The notes beneath the pieces are model-generated. The model ran no database searches. It had not been told where the DNA came from and saw only the letters and a program-made list of their open reading frames with translations. Made by a program: the position numbers and the translations under genes. 64,000 nucleotides of DNA from Bacillus marasmi. Its GTDB lineage: Bacteria; Bacillota; Bacilli; Bacillales; Cytobacillaceae. Shown in pieces: positions 8,602-16,440 of this stretch; position 1 is the stretch's first letter; each line of letters opens with the position of its first letter. The stretch is taken from the NCBI RefSeq assembly GCF_902168435.1, contig NZ_LR656167.1:248001-312000 (forward strand), read 5' to 3'.

Positions 8602-9255
8602 ATGATAAGAAATAAAGTGGCACTCATTAGTGCAGTTATAATTTTAGGGGTTTGTATGTATTTATATTTCCCCTTTCCTAACAATGTAATGTTAGATGCT
8701 CGTTCTACATTCATGTCGTTTCCAATCCATAATCAAGATGGATATATTTTGCTTGGACTAATAGGTTCTGTTATGTTTATCATCGCCATGATTTTACTTG
8801 GCATTGGCATGAAGAAATATCAAATTCGAACAATAGTAATAGCTGTAATAGTATATGCAATCTTACCCAATGTCTTAATTACGATGTATCAGGAAACGTT
8901 AGCAAATGGAATTAAAGCAATTTCATATGATGGAAATGGTAATTGCAATTTTGAGAATGTGAGCAAAAACCAATTGAATGGGGAATGCGATTTTATATTG
9001 CATAATCGTAGCAATAAAGCAGTGACCTTTGAATTAGAATTTTTAGATTCTATTTTCTTAGAAGATCAATTACGAATGGAATCTCTTATGAATACAGCAG
9101 GTCCTTATATTATTACAATAGGTGCCAATCAAAAAAAGTCAATTCATTTGAGGGAATTACTAAATTTATCAAATGTTCAAGATCATATAGAAAGTGGTGG
9201 GTCGTCTAATGTTCATTTTAAGTTAATTGATGGGGAGACCACACGGACTTTATAG
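8602..9255 (+). CDS. membrane protein with extracytoplasmic C-terminal domain, unknown function
   Basis: 217 residues: three membrane segments (about 6-24, 50-68, 76-96) followed by a soluble domain of about 120 residues that looks beta-rich, with an Ig-like feel (…CDFILHNRSNKAVTFELEF…). A very strong GAGAGGAGGGG ribosome binding site supports the start. It stands alone between two repeat copies. I do not recognise the family. Confidence 0.75.
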   Translation: MIRNKVALISAVIILGVCMYLYFPFPNNVMLDARSTFMSFPIHNQDGYILLGLIGSVMFIIAMILLGIGMKKYQIRTIVIAVIVYAILPNVLITMYQETLANGIKAISYDGNGNCNFENVSKNQLNGECDFILHNRSNKAVTFELEFLDSIFLEDQLRMESLMNTAGPYIITIGANQKKSIHLRELLNLSNVQDHIESGGSSNVHFKLIDGETTRTL

Positions 9256-9574
9256 TAGATATTATCCATTATTTTGAAAAAGGAGTTTCATTTAAATAGG
9301 AGATTAAATAATGTTCAATCTCCTAGATAGATTAAAAGGGATTTACTGAAAATATCTTTTTTAAAAAAGCAGCAATCGGGCGCATTTCTCAGGGAATGTG
9401 CTTATTTTTAATTAGCAAAATGTTATTGCTTATTAATAAATATGGAATATGAACACAAAAAACAATAAATTTGTGGTGGTAATGAGAAGGAAGTAAGTAT
9501 TGGAAGGAATTATTACAGTTGTATCTTGAATGTGTTAATGTAATTATAAGGAATGATACAAGGAGTGATAAACA
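9256..9574. other. gene-free stretch
   Basis: Contains CGGGCGC copy 5 and the upstream region of the first retropepsin cassette; AAGGAGTG is the ribosome binding site at its right end. Nothing else supported. Confidence 0.4.
9369..9410 (+). repeat. CGGGCGC element, copy 5
   Basis: CAGCAATCGGGCGC head, stem CATTTC/GAATG, then TGCTTATTTTTA. Short copy without a right inverted end. Confidence 0.7.
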
Positions 9575-9823
9575 ATGAAATGGGAAGAAGTTCGTGATCA
9601 ATACCCGAATCAATATGTAAAACTTGCTATCCTTGATTTTCACCTAGAAGGTGATAAAAAGATTGTGACGGACGTTGCATTAATTGATTTAATTGAAGAT
9701 TCTAAATTAGCTACAAAAGAATTACTAAAATCAAAAGGTAATACCATTGTTTATCATACAGGTTCAGAAAAGATTGTTATTGAAGTAAGAAATCCTACTG
9801 GATTAAGAGGTATACGATTATGA
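9575..9823 (+). CDS. MKWEEV-type small protein, first gene of retropepsin cassette 1
   Basis: 82 residues starting MKWEEVRDQYPNQYVKL, soluble, acidic, with no membrane segment. AAGGAGTGATAAAC precedes the ATG. Its stop overlaps the start of the aspartic protease gene in the four bases ATGA, so the two are translationally coupled. A paralogue with the same MKWEEV opening, the P-(N/D)-Q motif and a shared DVA lies at 14439, also coupled to a protease gene. The function is not known to me; partner, substrate or inhibitor of the protease are the options. Confidence 0.8.
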   Translation: MKWEEVRDQYPNQYVKLAILDFHLEGDKKIVTDVALIDLIEDSKLATKELLKSKGNTIVYHTGSEKIVIEVRNPTGLRGIRL

Positions 9824-10209
9824 AGTTAGAATTAGTGAATCGTTTACTCGAAGTTGAAATGACGATTTCATATAGAGGGAAAACAAAAGTAATAGATAAG
9901 CTTGTTATTGATACAGGTGCAGCACATACTTTAATCTCATCCGACATCGTAGAGGAATTGGGTATCTACTTTGAAAATGGAGACCCTCTAGTTAGTGCAT
10001 ACGGAATTGGCGGTGAAGAATATTCATTTCGAAAACTAGTTAATTTTATTAAGCTAGGTTCACACGAAATATCCGATATTAAGCTTGACTTTGGAAATTT
10101 AGATGATTGGGGTATTAACGGTCTCATAGGACTAGATATCTTAATGAATGGTAAATTTATTATTGATTTAGAGAAATTCGAATTAGTTAAAAATACAAAT
10201 TCTGTTTAA
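9820..10209 (+). CDS. retropepsin-like aspartic protease, cassette 1
   Basis: 129 residues with the features of a single-domain (clan AA) aspartic protease: catalytic DTGAAHTLIS at about residues 31-40, glycine-rich flap GIGGEEYSF around residue 63, and the closing hydrophobic-hydrophobic-Gly motif GLIGLDIL around residue 105. Like viral retropepsins it should act as a homodimer, since only one catalytic Asp is present per chain. There is no signal peptide or membrane segment, so it is cytoplasmic. It is coupled by a 4-base overlap to the small protein upstream. The substrate is unknown. Confidence 0.85.
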   Translation: MKLELVNRLLEVEMTISYRGKTKVIDKLVIDTGAAHTLISSDIVEELGIYFENGDPLVSAYGIGGEEYSFRKLVNFIKLGSHEISDIKLDFGNLDDWGINGLIGLDILMNGKFIIDLEKFELVKNTNSV

Positions 10210-10278
10210 AAAAAGAAATATCTATACTGCTTTGCATAAGCATATAAGCCACTTAAATTACCATTTTTAATAATCCTC

Positions 10279-10341
10279 AATCCTCCGCAATCGGGCGCGA
10301 AAATTGCGTAATATGAGTCTTTTAAAAGCAGCCCTTTTTTG
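10279..10341 (+). repeat. CGGGCGC element, copy 6 (subtype B)
   Basis: CCGCAATCGGGCGCGAAAA head, then GTCTTTTAAAAGCAGCCCTTTTTT, a degenerate version of the subtype B terminator-like stem. It lies about 70 bases after the protease stop. Confidence 0.75.
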
Positions 10342-10459
10342 TTCTCTAATAAGTTAAAGGAGAATGAACACCCTAGTACAAATTTAACTTCTATTGCTAG
10401 TACAATAAAAAATATCATTTAGGCAACCCTATTCATATTAAAATATGGGAGTGGTTGCG

Positions 10460-10924
10460 GTGAATAAAGTACTGCTAATGTTAGTCATGGTATTGTTCTT
10501 AACTGCTGGTAATACTTCGGCTGCTAAAGCTACAGCAGTGGGAGGAGAGAAATATGAAGTGAAGGACCAAGCTACAAAGATGTTTATATATGACACAATG
10601 CGGGTATGGATGCGTCATAGCTTAGACAGTTATTATCATAATAAATATCATGCAGACTCAATAAGTTGGGGAGAGCTAAAACCAGAAGGAATTCATGTTT
10701 GGATAAAGCAGTTTGAGCCTACTGAAAACGACGGCACGTATACCCATCTTATAAGAATCTCTTTGCAATATGATAAATTAATCATCAATGACAAGAAAGA
10801 GATAAAAACAAAGGATACATTTACTTATGCAGTTAACGCAAATTTACTTTCACTTTGTCCTGAATCAGGTAAATCTGAAAAGGAATTTAAATTAATCAAT
10901 TCTTATCATATAGAACGGCCATAG
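10460..10924 (+). CDS. secreted protein of unknown function
   Basis: About 154 residues with a clear cleavable signal peptide: basic start, hydrophobic core LLMLVMVLFLTAG, cleavage around NTSAA-KA. The GTG at 10460 follows GGGAGTGG; an in-frame ATG at 10445 would add five residues. The mature part is charged and rich in Tyr and His with no recognised domain. It is a single gene between CGGGCGC copy 6 and the MntA/HepT locus. Confidence 0.7.
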   Translation: MNKVLLMLVMVLFLTAGNTSAAKATAVGGEKYEVKDQATKMFIYDTMRVWMRHSLDSYYHNKYHADSISWGELKPEGIHVWIKQFEPTENDGTYTHLIRISLQYDKLIINDKKEIKTKDTFTYAVNANLLSLCPESGKSEKEFKLINSYHIERP

Positions 10925-11071
10925 CGGGTTGTGCTTTTTTTGTTAATGTAATAGAAGAATAAATCAATCAATTACAGTAATCGTAAAGGAGAATCTGATT
11001 AAACGGCGAATAAAGTAATTCATAAATGCTATAATGAGAATAACTAATATTTAGGTATGGCGGTGATTCAA

Positions 11072-11377
11072 ATGTTATCGCAAACAGAAATTCTTGAGGT
11101 ATTATCAAATAACTTAAAAACATGGAAAGAAAAATACGGTGTTAAGCGTATTGCTCTCTTCGGATCTTACTCTCGGGGAGAACAAAAGGATACTAGTGAC
11201 ATTGACTTGTTAGTAGAGTTTGTAGAAAACTCAATGACATTTGATAATTATATGGAACTAAAGTTCGATCTAGAAGATCTTTTTCAAACGCCTGTAGATT
11301 TAGTTATAATCGAAGATATTAAGCCTGCCTTAAAGCAAAGTATCCTAAGGAGTGCCAAGTATGCTGAGGGAGCCTAG
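11072..11377 (+). CDS. mntA-like: MntA-type nucleotidyltransferase antitoxin
   Basis: 101 residues from the ATG at 11072 (GGCGGTGA at 11059-11066 favours it over 11057). Minimal nucleotidyltransferase fold with the motif GSYSRGEQKDTSDIDLLV, i.e. GSxxRG…DxD, and a later Asp in PVDLVII. In MntA/HepT pairs this enzyme adds AMP residues to the Tyr of the HEPN toxin motif and silences it. Its stop lies inside the start of the HEPN gene, but that gene is frameshifted here, so this antitoxin appears to be left without a working partner. Confidence 0.9.
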   Translation: MLSQTEILEVLSNNLKTWKEKYGVKRIALFGSYSRGEQKDTSDIDLLVEFVENSMTFDNYMELKFDLEDLFQTPVDLVIIEDIKPALKQSILRSAKYAEGA

Positions 11378-11713
11378 AGTCTTTTTAGAAGATATTTTTG
11401 AAGCAGCTGTAAAAATCGAAAAATTTACGAAAAATATTCATTTGAAGATTTTGTTGACAATGACTTAGTTTCAGACGCTGTAATAAAAAAAATTTTAGTT
11501 ATAGGTGAAGCAACAAAAAACATTTCTGCTGAAATTAGAGAAAAAAAGCCCCATGTTGAATGGAGAAAGATGGCCGGCATGAGAGATATGATGATTCATG
11601 GTTATTTTTCCATTAATTATCGAATTGTTTGGGATGTAGTGCAAAATAAGATTCCTACACTAAAGCAACAAGTCCAAGAGCTAATAACAGAAATCCACAA
11701 AGAGATGTCATAA
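11361..11713 (+). pseudogene. hepT-like: HepT-type HEPN toxin gene, frameshifted
   Basis: ATG at 11361, inside the end of the antitoxin gene, with GGAG upstream. The frame MLREPRVFLEDIFEAAVKIEKFTKN breaks near 11435, where one base seems missing before TATTCATTTG. The next frame continues YSFEDFVDNDLVSDAVIKK… to the stop at 11711-11713. The HEPN active motif RDMMIHGY (Rx4HxY) is intact in the second part. Length about 117 residues, normal for the family. A near-identical 3' fragment lies at 45579. Confidence 0.85.
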
Positions 11714-11737
11714 GATACGTCTTTGTGGATTTTTTAT
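11691..11737 (+). terminator. terminator overlapping the 3' end of the HepT pseudogene
   Basis: AATCCACAAAGA … TCTTTGTGGATT followed by TTTTAT. The left arm is inside the coding region. Confidence 0.8.
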
Positions 11738-12156
11738 TTGGCGATTTGGGAGCAAATTGGGAAAGTAATGTTGAAGTTTGTTATTTTTTAAAGGGCACTG
11801 TATTGTAAAAATCTCCTCACCGTTGTTTGAATTTTATTCAATGTGGCTTATTCCGCAAACGGGCGCATTCCTAGAAAAGAATAGCGCTCATTTTTCATTT
11901 TAGGGAGTAATTCTGCAATATGAATTGCCCCTTTTTCTTTTGTAGGGGGGGCAGGTAATCGAGTATGGATTTGTTCAAAAATTTTAGTTTTTCACTCAAA
12001 TTTCAAATTAGTCTATAAACTATTAACGGTATTAGCTATCATCTTTTAGTAGTAATGCTGATACTAGTCGAATATATTGCCCATTTTTTACAAAAAAATC
12101 GAACGAAATTTAGATTTCTTACCAATATGAAGTATAAAACAAAAGGGGGAATGATT
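11738..12156. other. gene-free stretch before the first sigma factor gene
   Basis: Holds CGGGCGC copy 7. The open frame from 12055 into the sigma gene lacks a ribosome binding site and is not taken as coding. The promoter of the sigma operon should lie between 11950 and 12140; I cannot assign it confidently. Confidence 0.4.
11843..11928 (+). repeat. CGGGCGC element, copy 7
   Basis: GGCTTATTCCGCAAACGGGCGC head, stem ATTC/GAAT closed by GCGCTC, TTTTTCATTTTAGGG tail and partial right inverted end (AATTCTGCAATA). Full-length subtype A. Confidence 0.85.
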
Positions 12157-12735
12157 TTGGGGGAGCCTAACGATATTAATCAACTTATTGAACATATTTT
12201 ATCTAGGAATAAGCAAGCCTTTGGTGATCTGTATGAAAAAACAATACATGACGTGTATACCACTATTCATTTTTTACTTGATGATAAAACTGATGTAGAT
12301 GATATCGTTCAAGAAACCTATTTTCAAGTTTATAAAAATCTTAACAAGTTTGATAAAAGGAGAGATTTTAAGCCTTGGATTACAGGAATTGCCATAAAAC
12401 AAATCCACAACTATCGTAGAAAAAGGTGGATGAGATTTAGAGTTTTAAAAAAAGTAGAAAGCTCAAGCCAATTGACTGTTATTGATCAAACTAATGAACT
12501 AAATGATAAAGTATCAAATCTACAATTATCAGAGCTTGTGAATGGTTTACCATACAAGCTTAGACAAGTGATAATACTCCGTTATTTAAATGAATATTCA
12601 CAAGAGGATATTGCTGGAATTTTAAACATACCAATCGGAACAGTAAAATCGAGAATTAATGCAGCATTAAAAAAGTTACGCCAAAAAGGTCACAATGGGA
12701 ATTATTTTATTGAGGAAGTGAGGAATCTGCAATGA
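12157..12735 (+). CDS. ECF-type RNA polymerase sigma factor (pair 1)
   Basis: About 192 residues. The TTG at 12157 is chosen because GGGGGA ends six bases before it; the ATG at 12151 would leave no spacing. Sigma2 region (DDIVQETYFQVYKNLNKFD) and sigma4 region (YSQEDIAGILNIPIGTVKSR) are clear. It overlaps the next gene by ATGA. ECF sigma factors are held by a membrane anti-sigma partner until a stress signal releases them; the downstream gene encodes such a protein. The signal is unknown. Confidence 0.92.
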   Translation: MGEPNDINQLIEHILSRNKQAFGDLYEKTIHDVYTTIHFLLDDKTDVDDIVQETYFQVYKNLNKFDKRRDFKPWITGIAIKQIHNYRRKRWMRFRVLKKVESSSQLTVIDQTNELNDKVSNLQLSELVNGLPYKLRQVIILRYLNEYSQEDIAGILNIPIGTVKSRINAALKKLRQKGHNGNYFIEEVRNLQ

Positions 12736-13787
12736 ATATTGAAAATCGGTTGAGAGACTCATTACGGGAGAAAAGTAAAGAATTCGCTCCTCCTCATGAA
12801 TTGAAACAACGAGTATTAAATAGAATTGCTTTAGCTGAAGGCAAGAGCAAATTTAAAAGACATTTAGCAGCTGGGATCATTGCGGTAGGCATATTAATTC
12901 CTACTAGCGGCTTTACATACCAAGCATATTTAGCCGATGAGTTATATGGATCATTAGAAAATATAATAGAACATTTTGAGACAGCGAAAACGGATAGTTA
13001 TATGTTATTAAATGCAAAACTTTTACAAGCCAAGGGAGAACTTAGTCAATCTGAATATGAAAAATTTAAACAAAATTTAAAAGTGATAACCATTTCTAAA
13101 ATAGAGTTTGGAAATCAATATGGCAATATTAATTATGATCAAATCCCACAAGAAAAAGTTTCAGAAATAAAAAAAGCATCTATGCTGTTACAACCGTACT
13201 TCGATAAATTAAACGGTCACGAATCTAGCAAAACAGTTTTATCGGCTGAAGAATATGAAAGATATATTGAAGCTTTAATGACAAATGAGAAAATCCTTGT
13301 AAAAAGTGAGATAAATCCAAGCAAAAGTTTCAGTAATGAGGATATTAAGCCTGAGTTGCTAGATGAATACCTAATTTCTAAAAGTATAATAGAGGATGTT
13401 GACAAAAAGGTGATGGAAGCAGGAAATGAGCATCTTGCCTATATGCCAAATTTTTCAATAAATAACAAAAAGGCGTTTATAGAATACGGCATGCCTACCT
13501 ACGATAACGAAAATGTTGATATAAAAGATGTTAATTTGATTAAGGCATACGCAGATGGATTAAAAGCAATTGAAGTCCAATCAAATACAAACTTGAAGGT
13601 TACTTTTGCTAAACAACCAGATTCAATAAAGATCCAACAATTAACCAAAGAAGGTAAAATTATTAGCACGAATTCTTTAGGAGAAATTACATTTCCAAAA
13701 GAAAGTGGACAGTATACAATTGTTGTTACAGGACAATGGGGTAAGCTTGAAAAGCCTTATATCATTGTTGCAAAGGTTTTAGAATGA
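12732..13787 (+). CDS. membrane-anchored anti-sigma factor (pair 1)
   Basis: 351 residues: an N-terminal cytoplasmic part of about 45 residues, a single membrane helix (about 46-66, LAAGIIAVGILIPTSGFTY) and a large extracytoplasmic domain of about 280 residues. From memory it resembles the DUF3600 class of Bacillus anti-sigma proteins; a profile search would settle that. Its start overlaps the sigma stop in ATGA, the usual coupling of a sigma/anti-sigma pair. It lacks the zinc HxxxCxxC motif. Confidence 0.85.
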   Translation: MNIENRLRDSLREKSKEFAPPHELKQRVLNRIALAEGKSKFKRHLAAGIIAVGILIPTSGFTYQAYLADELYGSLENIIEHFETAKTDSYMLLNAKLLQAKGELSQSEYEKFKQNLKVITISKIEFGNQYGNINYDQIPQEKVSEIKKASMLLQPYFDKLNGHESSKTVLSAEEYERYIEALMTNEKILVKSEINPSKSFSNEDIKPELLDEYLISKSIIEDVDKKVMEAGNEHLAYMPNFSINNKKAFIEYGMPTYDNENVDIKDVNLIKAYADGLKAIEVQSNTNLKVTFAKQPDSIKIQQLTKEGKIISTNSLGEITFPKESGQYTIVVTGQWGKLEKPYIIVAKVLE

Positions 13788-13856
13788 AGATATGTATCTA
13801 AACAAAATAGTATCGACAGTCAAAAGGTTTACATTAACTATAATTTTAATAATACT

Positions 13857-13910
13857 TCTTCAGCAATCGGGCGCTTATCTCTAAGTAAAGAGAAGTGTCC
13901 TTTTCTTGTT
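13857..13910 (+). repeat. CGGGCGC element, copy 8
   Basis: CAGCAATCGGGCGC, stem TTATCTCT/AGAGAAG, then TGTCCTTTTCTTG. Located about 70 bases after the anti-sigma stop. Confidence 0.75.
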
Positions 13911-14044
13911 TTTTCTATGTTTCTTGAAATTTAAAATGTTTTATATTTTCTGCGATTATTGATTATCCTACGTATGAAACAAACTCTCCTTGAACATAAT
14001 AGAATCTAGATTAATGGATTAATACAGTAGGAGAGTGATAGAAA

Positions 14045-14404
14045 ATGTTATTATCCGGTGTTTGGAAAAAATATCAACAAGATAAAAGTATAGAAGGCTA
14101 TTCACCACTAACATTAAAAACATATTGTTTTCAATATAATCTTCTTTTACGTTATTTCGGTGATATGGACATCAGCGAATTGACTACTGAGAAATTAAAA
14201 GAATATCTAGTACAGGAAGGCACTCACTTGAAGAGATCTAGTCTGGGTCATAGGGTTCGCTGCATTAAGTCAATTTTCAAATGGACACATGAGGAAGGAT
14301 ATATTCCAAGAAATCCAGCTGCCAAATTAAAAGAACCGAAATTGGGTAAAAGAATTCCAAAATTTCTATCAGAAATGGAGATAGAACATCTTAGGGAAGC
14401 ATGA
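14045..14404 (+). pseudogene. tyrosine recombinase, N-terminal fragment only
   Basis: 119 residues matching the SAM-like core-binding domain of Xer/phage-type integrases (SPLTLKTYCFQYNLLLRYF … RCIKSIFKWTHEEGYIPRNPA … KLGKRIPKFLSEMEIEHL). The frame ends exactly where the catalytic domain (R…HxxR…Y) should begin, so the enzyme cannot cut DNA. GAGAGTG precedes the ATG. It lies 35 bases before retropepsin cassette 2 and may mark how that cassette arrived (inference). Confidence 0.85.
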
Positions 14405-14438
14405 TAATATAAACATAAAGTAAGTTGGAGGTGATTGA

Positions 14439-14696
14439 ATGAAATGGGAGGAAGTATGCCAAGCGTTTCCTGACCAATGGGTGTTGATTGAGGCTCTCCA
14501 AGCTTATACGAATGATGAAAGTGAGCGTATACTGGAAGACGTTGCTCCTTTGAAAAAATTTTCTAATTCTCCAGAAGCAATGCGAGCTTATCAAGAACTT
14601 CATCGTGAAAATCCTTCCCGAGAGCTATATGTACTTCACACCAGCCGAACAAAGCCTAATATCTTTGAGAAAAAGTGGGTAGGTGTGAGAAGGTGA
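14439..14696 (+). CDS. MKWEEV-type small protein, first gene of retropepsin cassette 2
   Basis: 85 residues opening MKWEEVCQAFPDQWVLIEAL, preceded by GGAGGTGATTGA. It is a paralogue of the protein at 9575 in its first 20 residues, in the LEDVA/VTDVA segment and in its length, but otherwise quite diverged, so the two cassettes are old relatives rather than a fresh duplication. The stop TGA overlaps the GTG start of the protease gene in GTGA, the same 4-base coupling as in cassette 1. Function unknown. Confidence 0.82.
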   Translation: MKWEEVCQAFPDQWVLIEALQAYTNDESERILEDVAPLKKFSNSPEAMRAYQELHRENPSRELYVLHTSRTKPNIFEKKWVGVRR

Positions 14697-15079
14697 AGAA
14701 GTTATTTATAGATGAGGGATTATTATTAACAGAAATGGAAGTAACTTATAAACGGAAAACATTATTATTAAAGCGGGTTCTAGTAGACACTGGATCCGGC
14801 AGCACGATAATAAAAACTGATTTAGCTGAAATAATTGGTATTGTTGCTGAAGAAAACGATATGATTTATCGTATCAGCGGTGTTGGGGGATCAGAGTTTG
14901 TGTTCTCTAAGACGATTAATTCTATAAAAATCGGTGAGCAAAAATCAGATAACTTTACAGTCGAAATTGGTGCAATGGACTATGGGTTTGATTTAGACGG
15001 CATTATCGGATTGGATTTACTACAGCAAATGAAAGCAATTATTAACTTAGAAAAGCTTATATTAGAGTGTAATAGTTAG
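14693..15079 (+). CDS. retropepsin-like aspartic protease, cassette 2
   Basis: About 128 residues from the GTG at 14693 (an in-frame ATG at 14675 lies inside the upstream gene and is less likely). Catalytic VDTGSGSTII around residue 30, flap ISGVGGSEFVF around residue 63, and GIIGLDLL near residue 108 give the complete single-domain aspartic protease pattern. No signal peptide or membrane helix. Same architecture and length as the protease at 9820. It ends at a terminator whose T tract carries a MITE insertion. Confidence 0.85.
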   Translation: MKKLFIDEGLLLTEMEVTYKRKTLLLKRVLVDTGSGSTIIKTDLAEIIGIVAEENDMIYRISGVGGSEFVFSKTINSIKIGEQKSDNFTVEIGAMDYGFDLDGIIGLDLLQQMKAIINLEKLILECNS

Positions 15080-15080
15080 A

Positions 15081-15120
15081 AGCAATTATGGCAAATTACC
15101 ATAGTTGCTTTTTATTTTTT
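15081..15120 (+). terminator. terminator of retropepsin cassette 2
   Basis: AGCAATTATGG … CCATAGTTGCT stem (one G-U pair) followed by a T-rich tract. The MITE at 15121 is inserted at the end of this tract. Confidence 0.8.
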
Positions 15121-15484
15121 GGCTGTGTTAAACTTGGATGTTGATTTTCGCTCCAGGCACATAGGCTGTTTACGGACTCCGAGCGGACACAGAATACCTT
15201 ATTTCGTAGAAATAGGTTAGATTCAGGGTCAAAGCGGACACACAGACCCTTATTTCGGCAAAAATCATATGAAATCGCGGTTTCGTAGCCAGATAAGGTA
15301 CTCTGTGTCCGCTAAAAAACAAAGTTTGTTGTTTTTAGTGAAAATAAGCTCTCTGGTGTCCTTAACATAACGAAGGGTTGGCACAATTTAAGGATTAGCT
15401 GTTCGCAAAGTATCTCAACACGCTACGATATTGATTGCCGCTCCAATCACCGTGGTAAAAATCAACATTGTGCTTTAACACAGC
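15121..15484. mobile_element. MITE with terminal inverted repeats and 9-base target duplication
   Basis: Left end GGCTGTGTTAAA…TGTTGATTTT and right end AAAATCAACA…TTTAACACAGC are imperfect inverted repeats of about 27 bases. The 364-base element is flanked on both sides by the 9-base direct repeat TTATTTTTT (15112-15120 and 15485-15493). The interior has no coding frame but carries its own inverted pairs (GCGGACACAGAATACCTTAT / ATAAGGTACTCTGTGTCCGC). A 9-base duplication fits mobilisation by an 8-9-base-duplicating IS family; no such transposase is in the window. Confidence 0.82.
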
Positions 15485-15500
15485 TTATTTTTTAATGATG

Positions 15501-15578
15501 CATACTCAGCAAACGGGTGCGTATCCATAGCAAGGATAAGCGCCCATTTTACGTTTTGGGGCCAGATTGTGGAACAAC
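15501..15578 (+). repeat. CGGGCGC element, copy 9 (full subtype A)
   Basis: CTCAGCAAACGGGTGC head, GTATCC/GGATAAGCGCCC stem, TTTTACGTTTTGGGG, then GCCAGATTGTGGAACAA as right end. Head shows GGGTGC instead of GGGCGC. Confidence 0.85.
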
Positions 15579-15657
15579 GCTTTTAAAGAAGGTTGGTGAG
15601 GGTGAATAGATTGTGTATATTTCCACTTAATCTCCCTCAGTTGTGTGTAGAAAGACA

Positions 15658-15700
15658 AAAAAATAAAGCTTAGGACATACGATGATGTCCTAAGCTCTTA
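15658..15700 (-). terminator. terminator of the DinB-type gene
   Basis: AGCTTAGGACATCA … TATGTCCTAAGCT on the minus strand followed by TTTATTTTTTTTG. Confidence 0.85.
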
Positions 15701-15707
15701 CATAAAG

Positions 15708-16193
15708 TTATAATGTTTTAACTTGCTCAATTTTTAATCCGAAAATTTGAGGTGGTTCAATTTTGTTCAACTGTAAATATGTAGAGATTTGCCCGCGATG
15801 ATGGATTTCATGTTCTGGGATTGCCATAAGTATTCTCCACGCACTAACTTCATGACCATGAAGTGTTAAAACCTTTTTTGTCAACACATTGTTTCCAACT
15901 ATTAATAGACCCTCTGTTAGTTTAATCTGGCATTCCTCTAAATAATTTGAAATATCCTCAAGTGAATGCCCCTTACCAGTATCATGTCCTGTGTATGACC
16001 ACGAACCTTGTTCAAACAGGCCAAGAAACATCAATCGAGATGATGCGATATGTCGTAATAAATCACCTGTAGAAAATTTATCTTCAGAAGGCTTCCAATC
16101 TAAGAGTTCATTAGGTATTAATTTTACATATTGCATCGTTCGTTTATGAATGCCATCTAAATATTTTACATATTCCTTTATATCATGAATCAT
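15708..16193 (-). CDS. DinB/YfiT-family four-helix metalloprotein
   Basis: About 161 residues from the ATG at 16193 (GGAGAG upstream favours it over 16208). DinB-superfamily fold: His in LLRHIAS (about residue 46) and the pair in EHEIHHRGQI (about residues 127-131) supply the metal-binding triad. Members include thiol-transferases such as those using bacillithiol, but many have no known substrate. It is one of few minus-strand genes here and has its own terminator. Substrate not predictable. Confidence 0.88.
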   Translation of the reverse strand: MIHDIKEYVKYLDGIHKRTMQYVKLIPNELLDWKPSEDKFSTGDLLRHIASSRLMFLGLFEQGSWSYTGHDTGKGHSLEDISNYLEECQIKLTEGLLIVGNNVLTKKVLTLHGHEVSAWRILMAIPEHEIHHRGQISTYLQLNKIEPPQIFGLKIEQVKTL

Positions 16194-16350
16194 GTTACCA
16201 CTCTCCAACTTTTCTGACTTTTATTATTTACATTCTTGATTCTTTGTTAATAAACCTTTAAATTGTAGAACTAAATATACAAAAAAGGTTGATGATTAAG
16301 CTATAGGTACGATTACTTGAACAGCAGGGCTACCAAAGCCAGCTGGTTGT

Positions 16351-16380
16351 TTATTCCACAATCGGGCGATTGTAGAATAA
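16351..16380 (+). repeat. CGGGCGC element, copy 10, collapsed to its two ends
   Basis: TTATTCCACAATCG directly joined through GG to CGATTGTAGAATAA: a 30-base near-perfect palindrome (one mismatch) that equals the two ends of a full element with the centre deleted. It defines the terminal inverted repeat as TTATTCCACAAT. Confidence 0.75.
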
Positions 16381-16395
16381 TCTTAAGTAGCTTTC

Positions 16396-16440
16396 TTCTT
16401 AAACTAACGGGTGCGATTCCAAAGAGATTTGAAGCTGTAA
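16396..16440 (+). repeat. degenerate CGGGCGC head next to copy 10
   Basis: CTTAAACTAACGGGTGCGATTCC resembles a decayed element head. No matching stem or right end is evident. Confidence 0.4.

Noticed and set aside
12055-12156. Longer N-terminus for the first sigma factor from ATG 12055
   Set aside because: No ribosome binding site there; the strong GGGGGA fits TTG 12157, and the extra residues do not look like sigma region 1 or 2.
15121-15484. Possible CRISPR-like or small-RNA locus because of repeated GGACAC motifs
   Set aside because: Only two inverted copies, no regular spacing, and the boundaries are explained by a MITE with target duplication.
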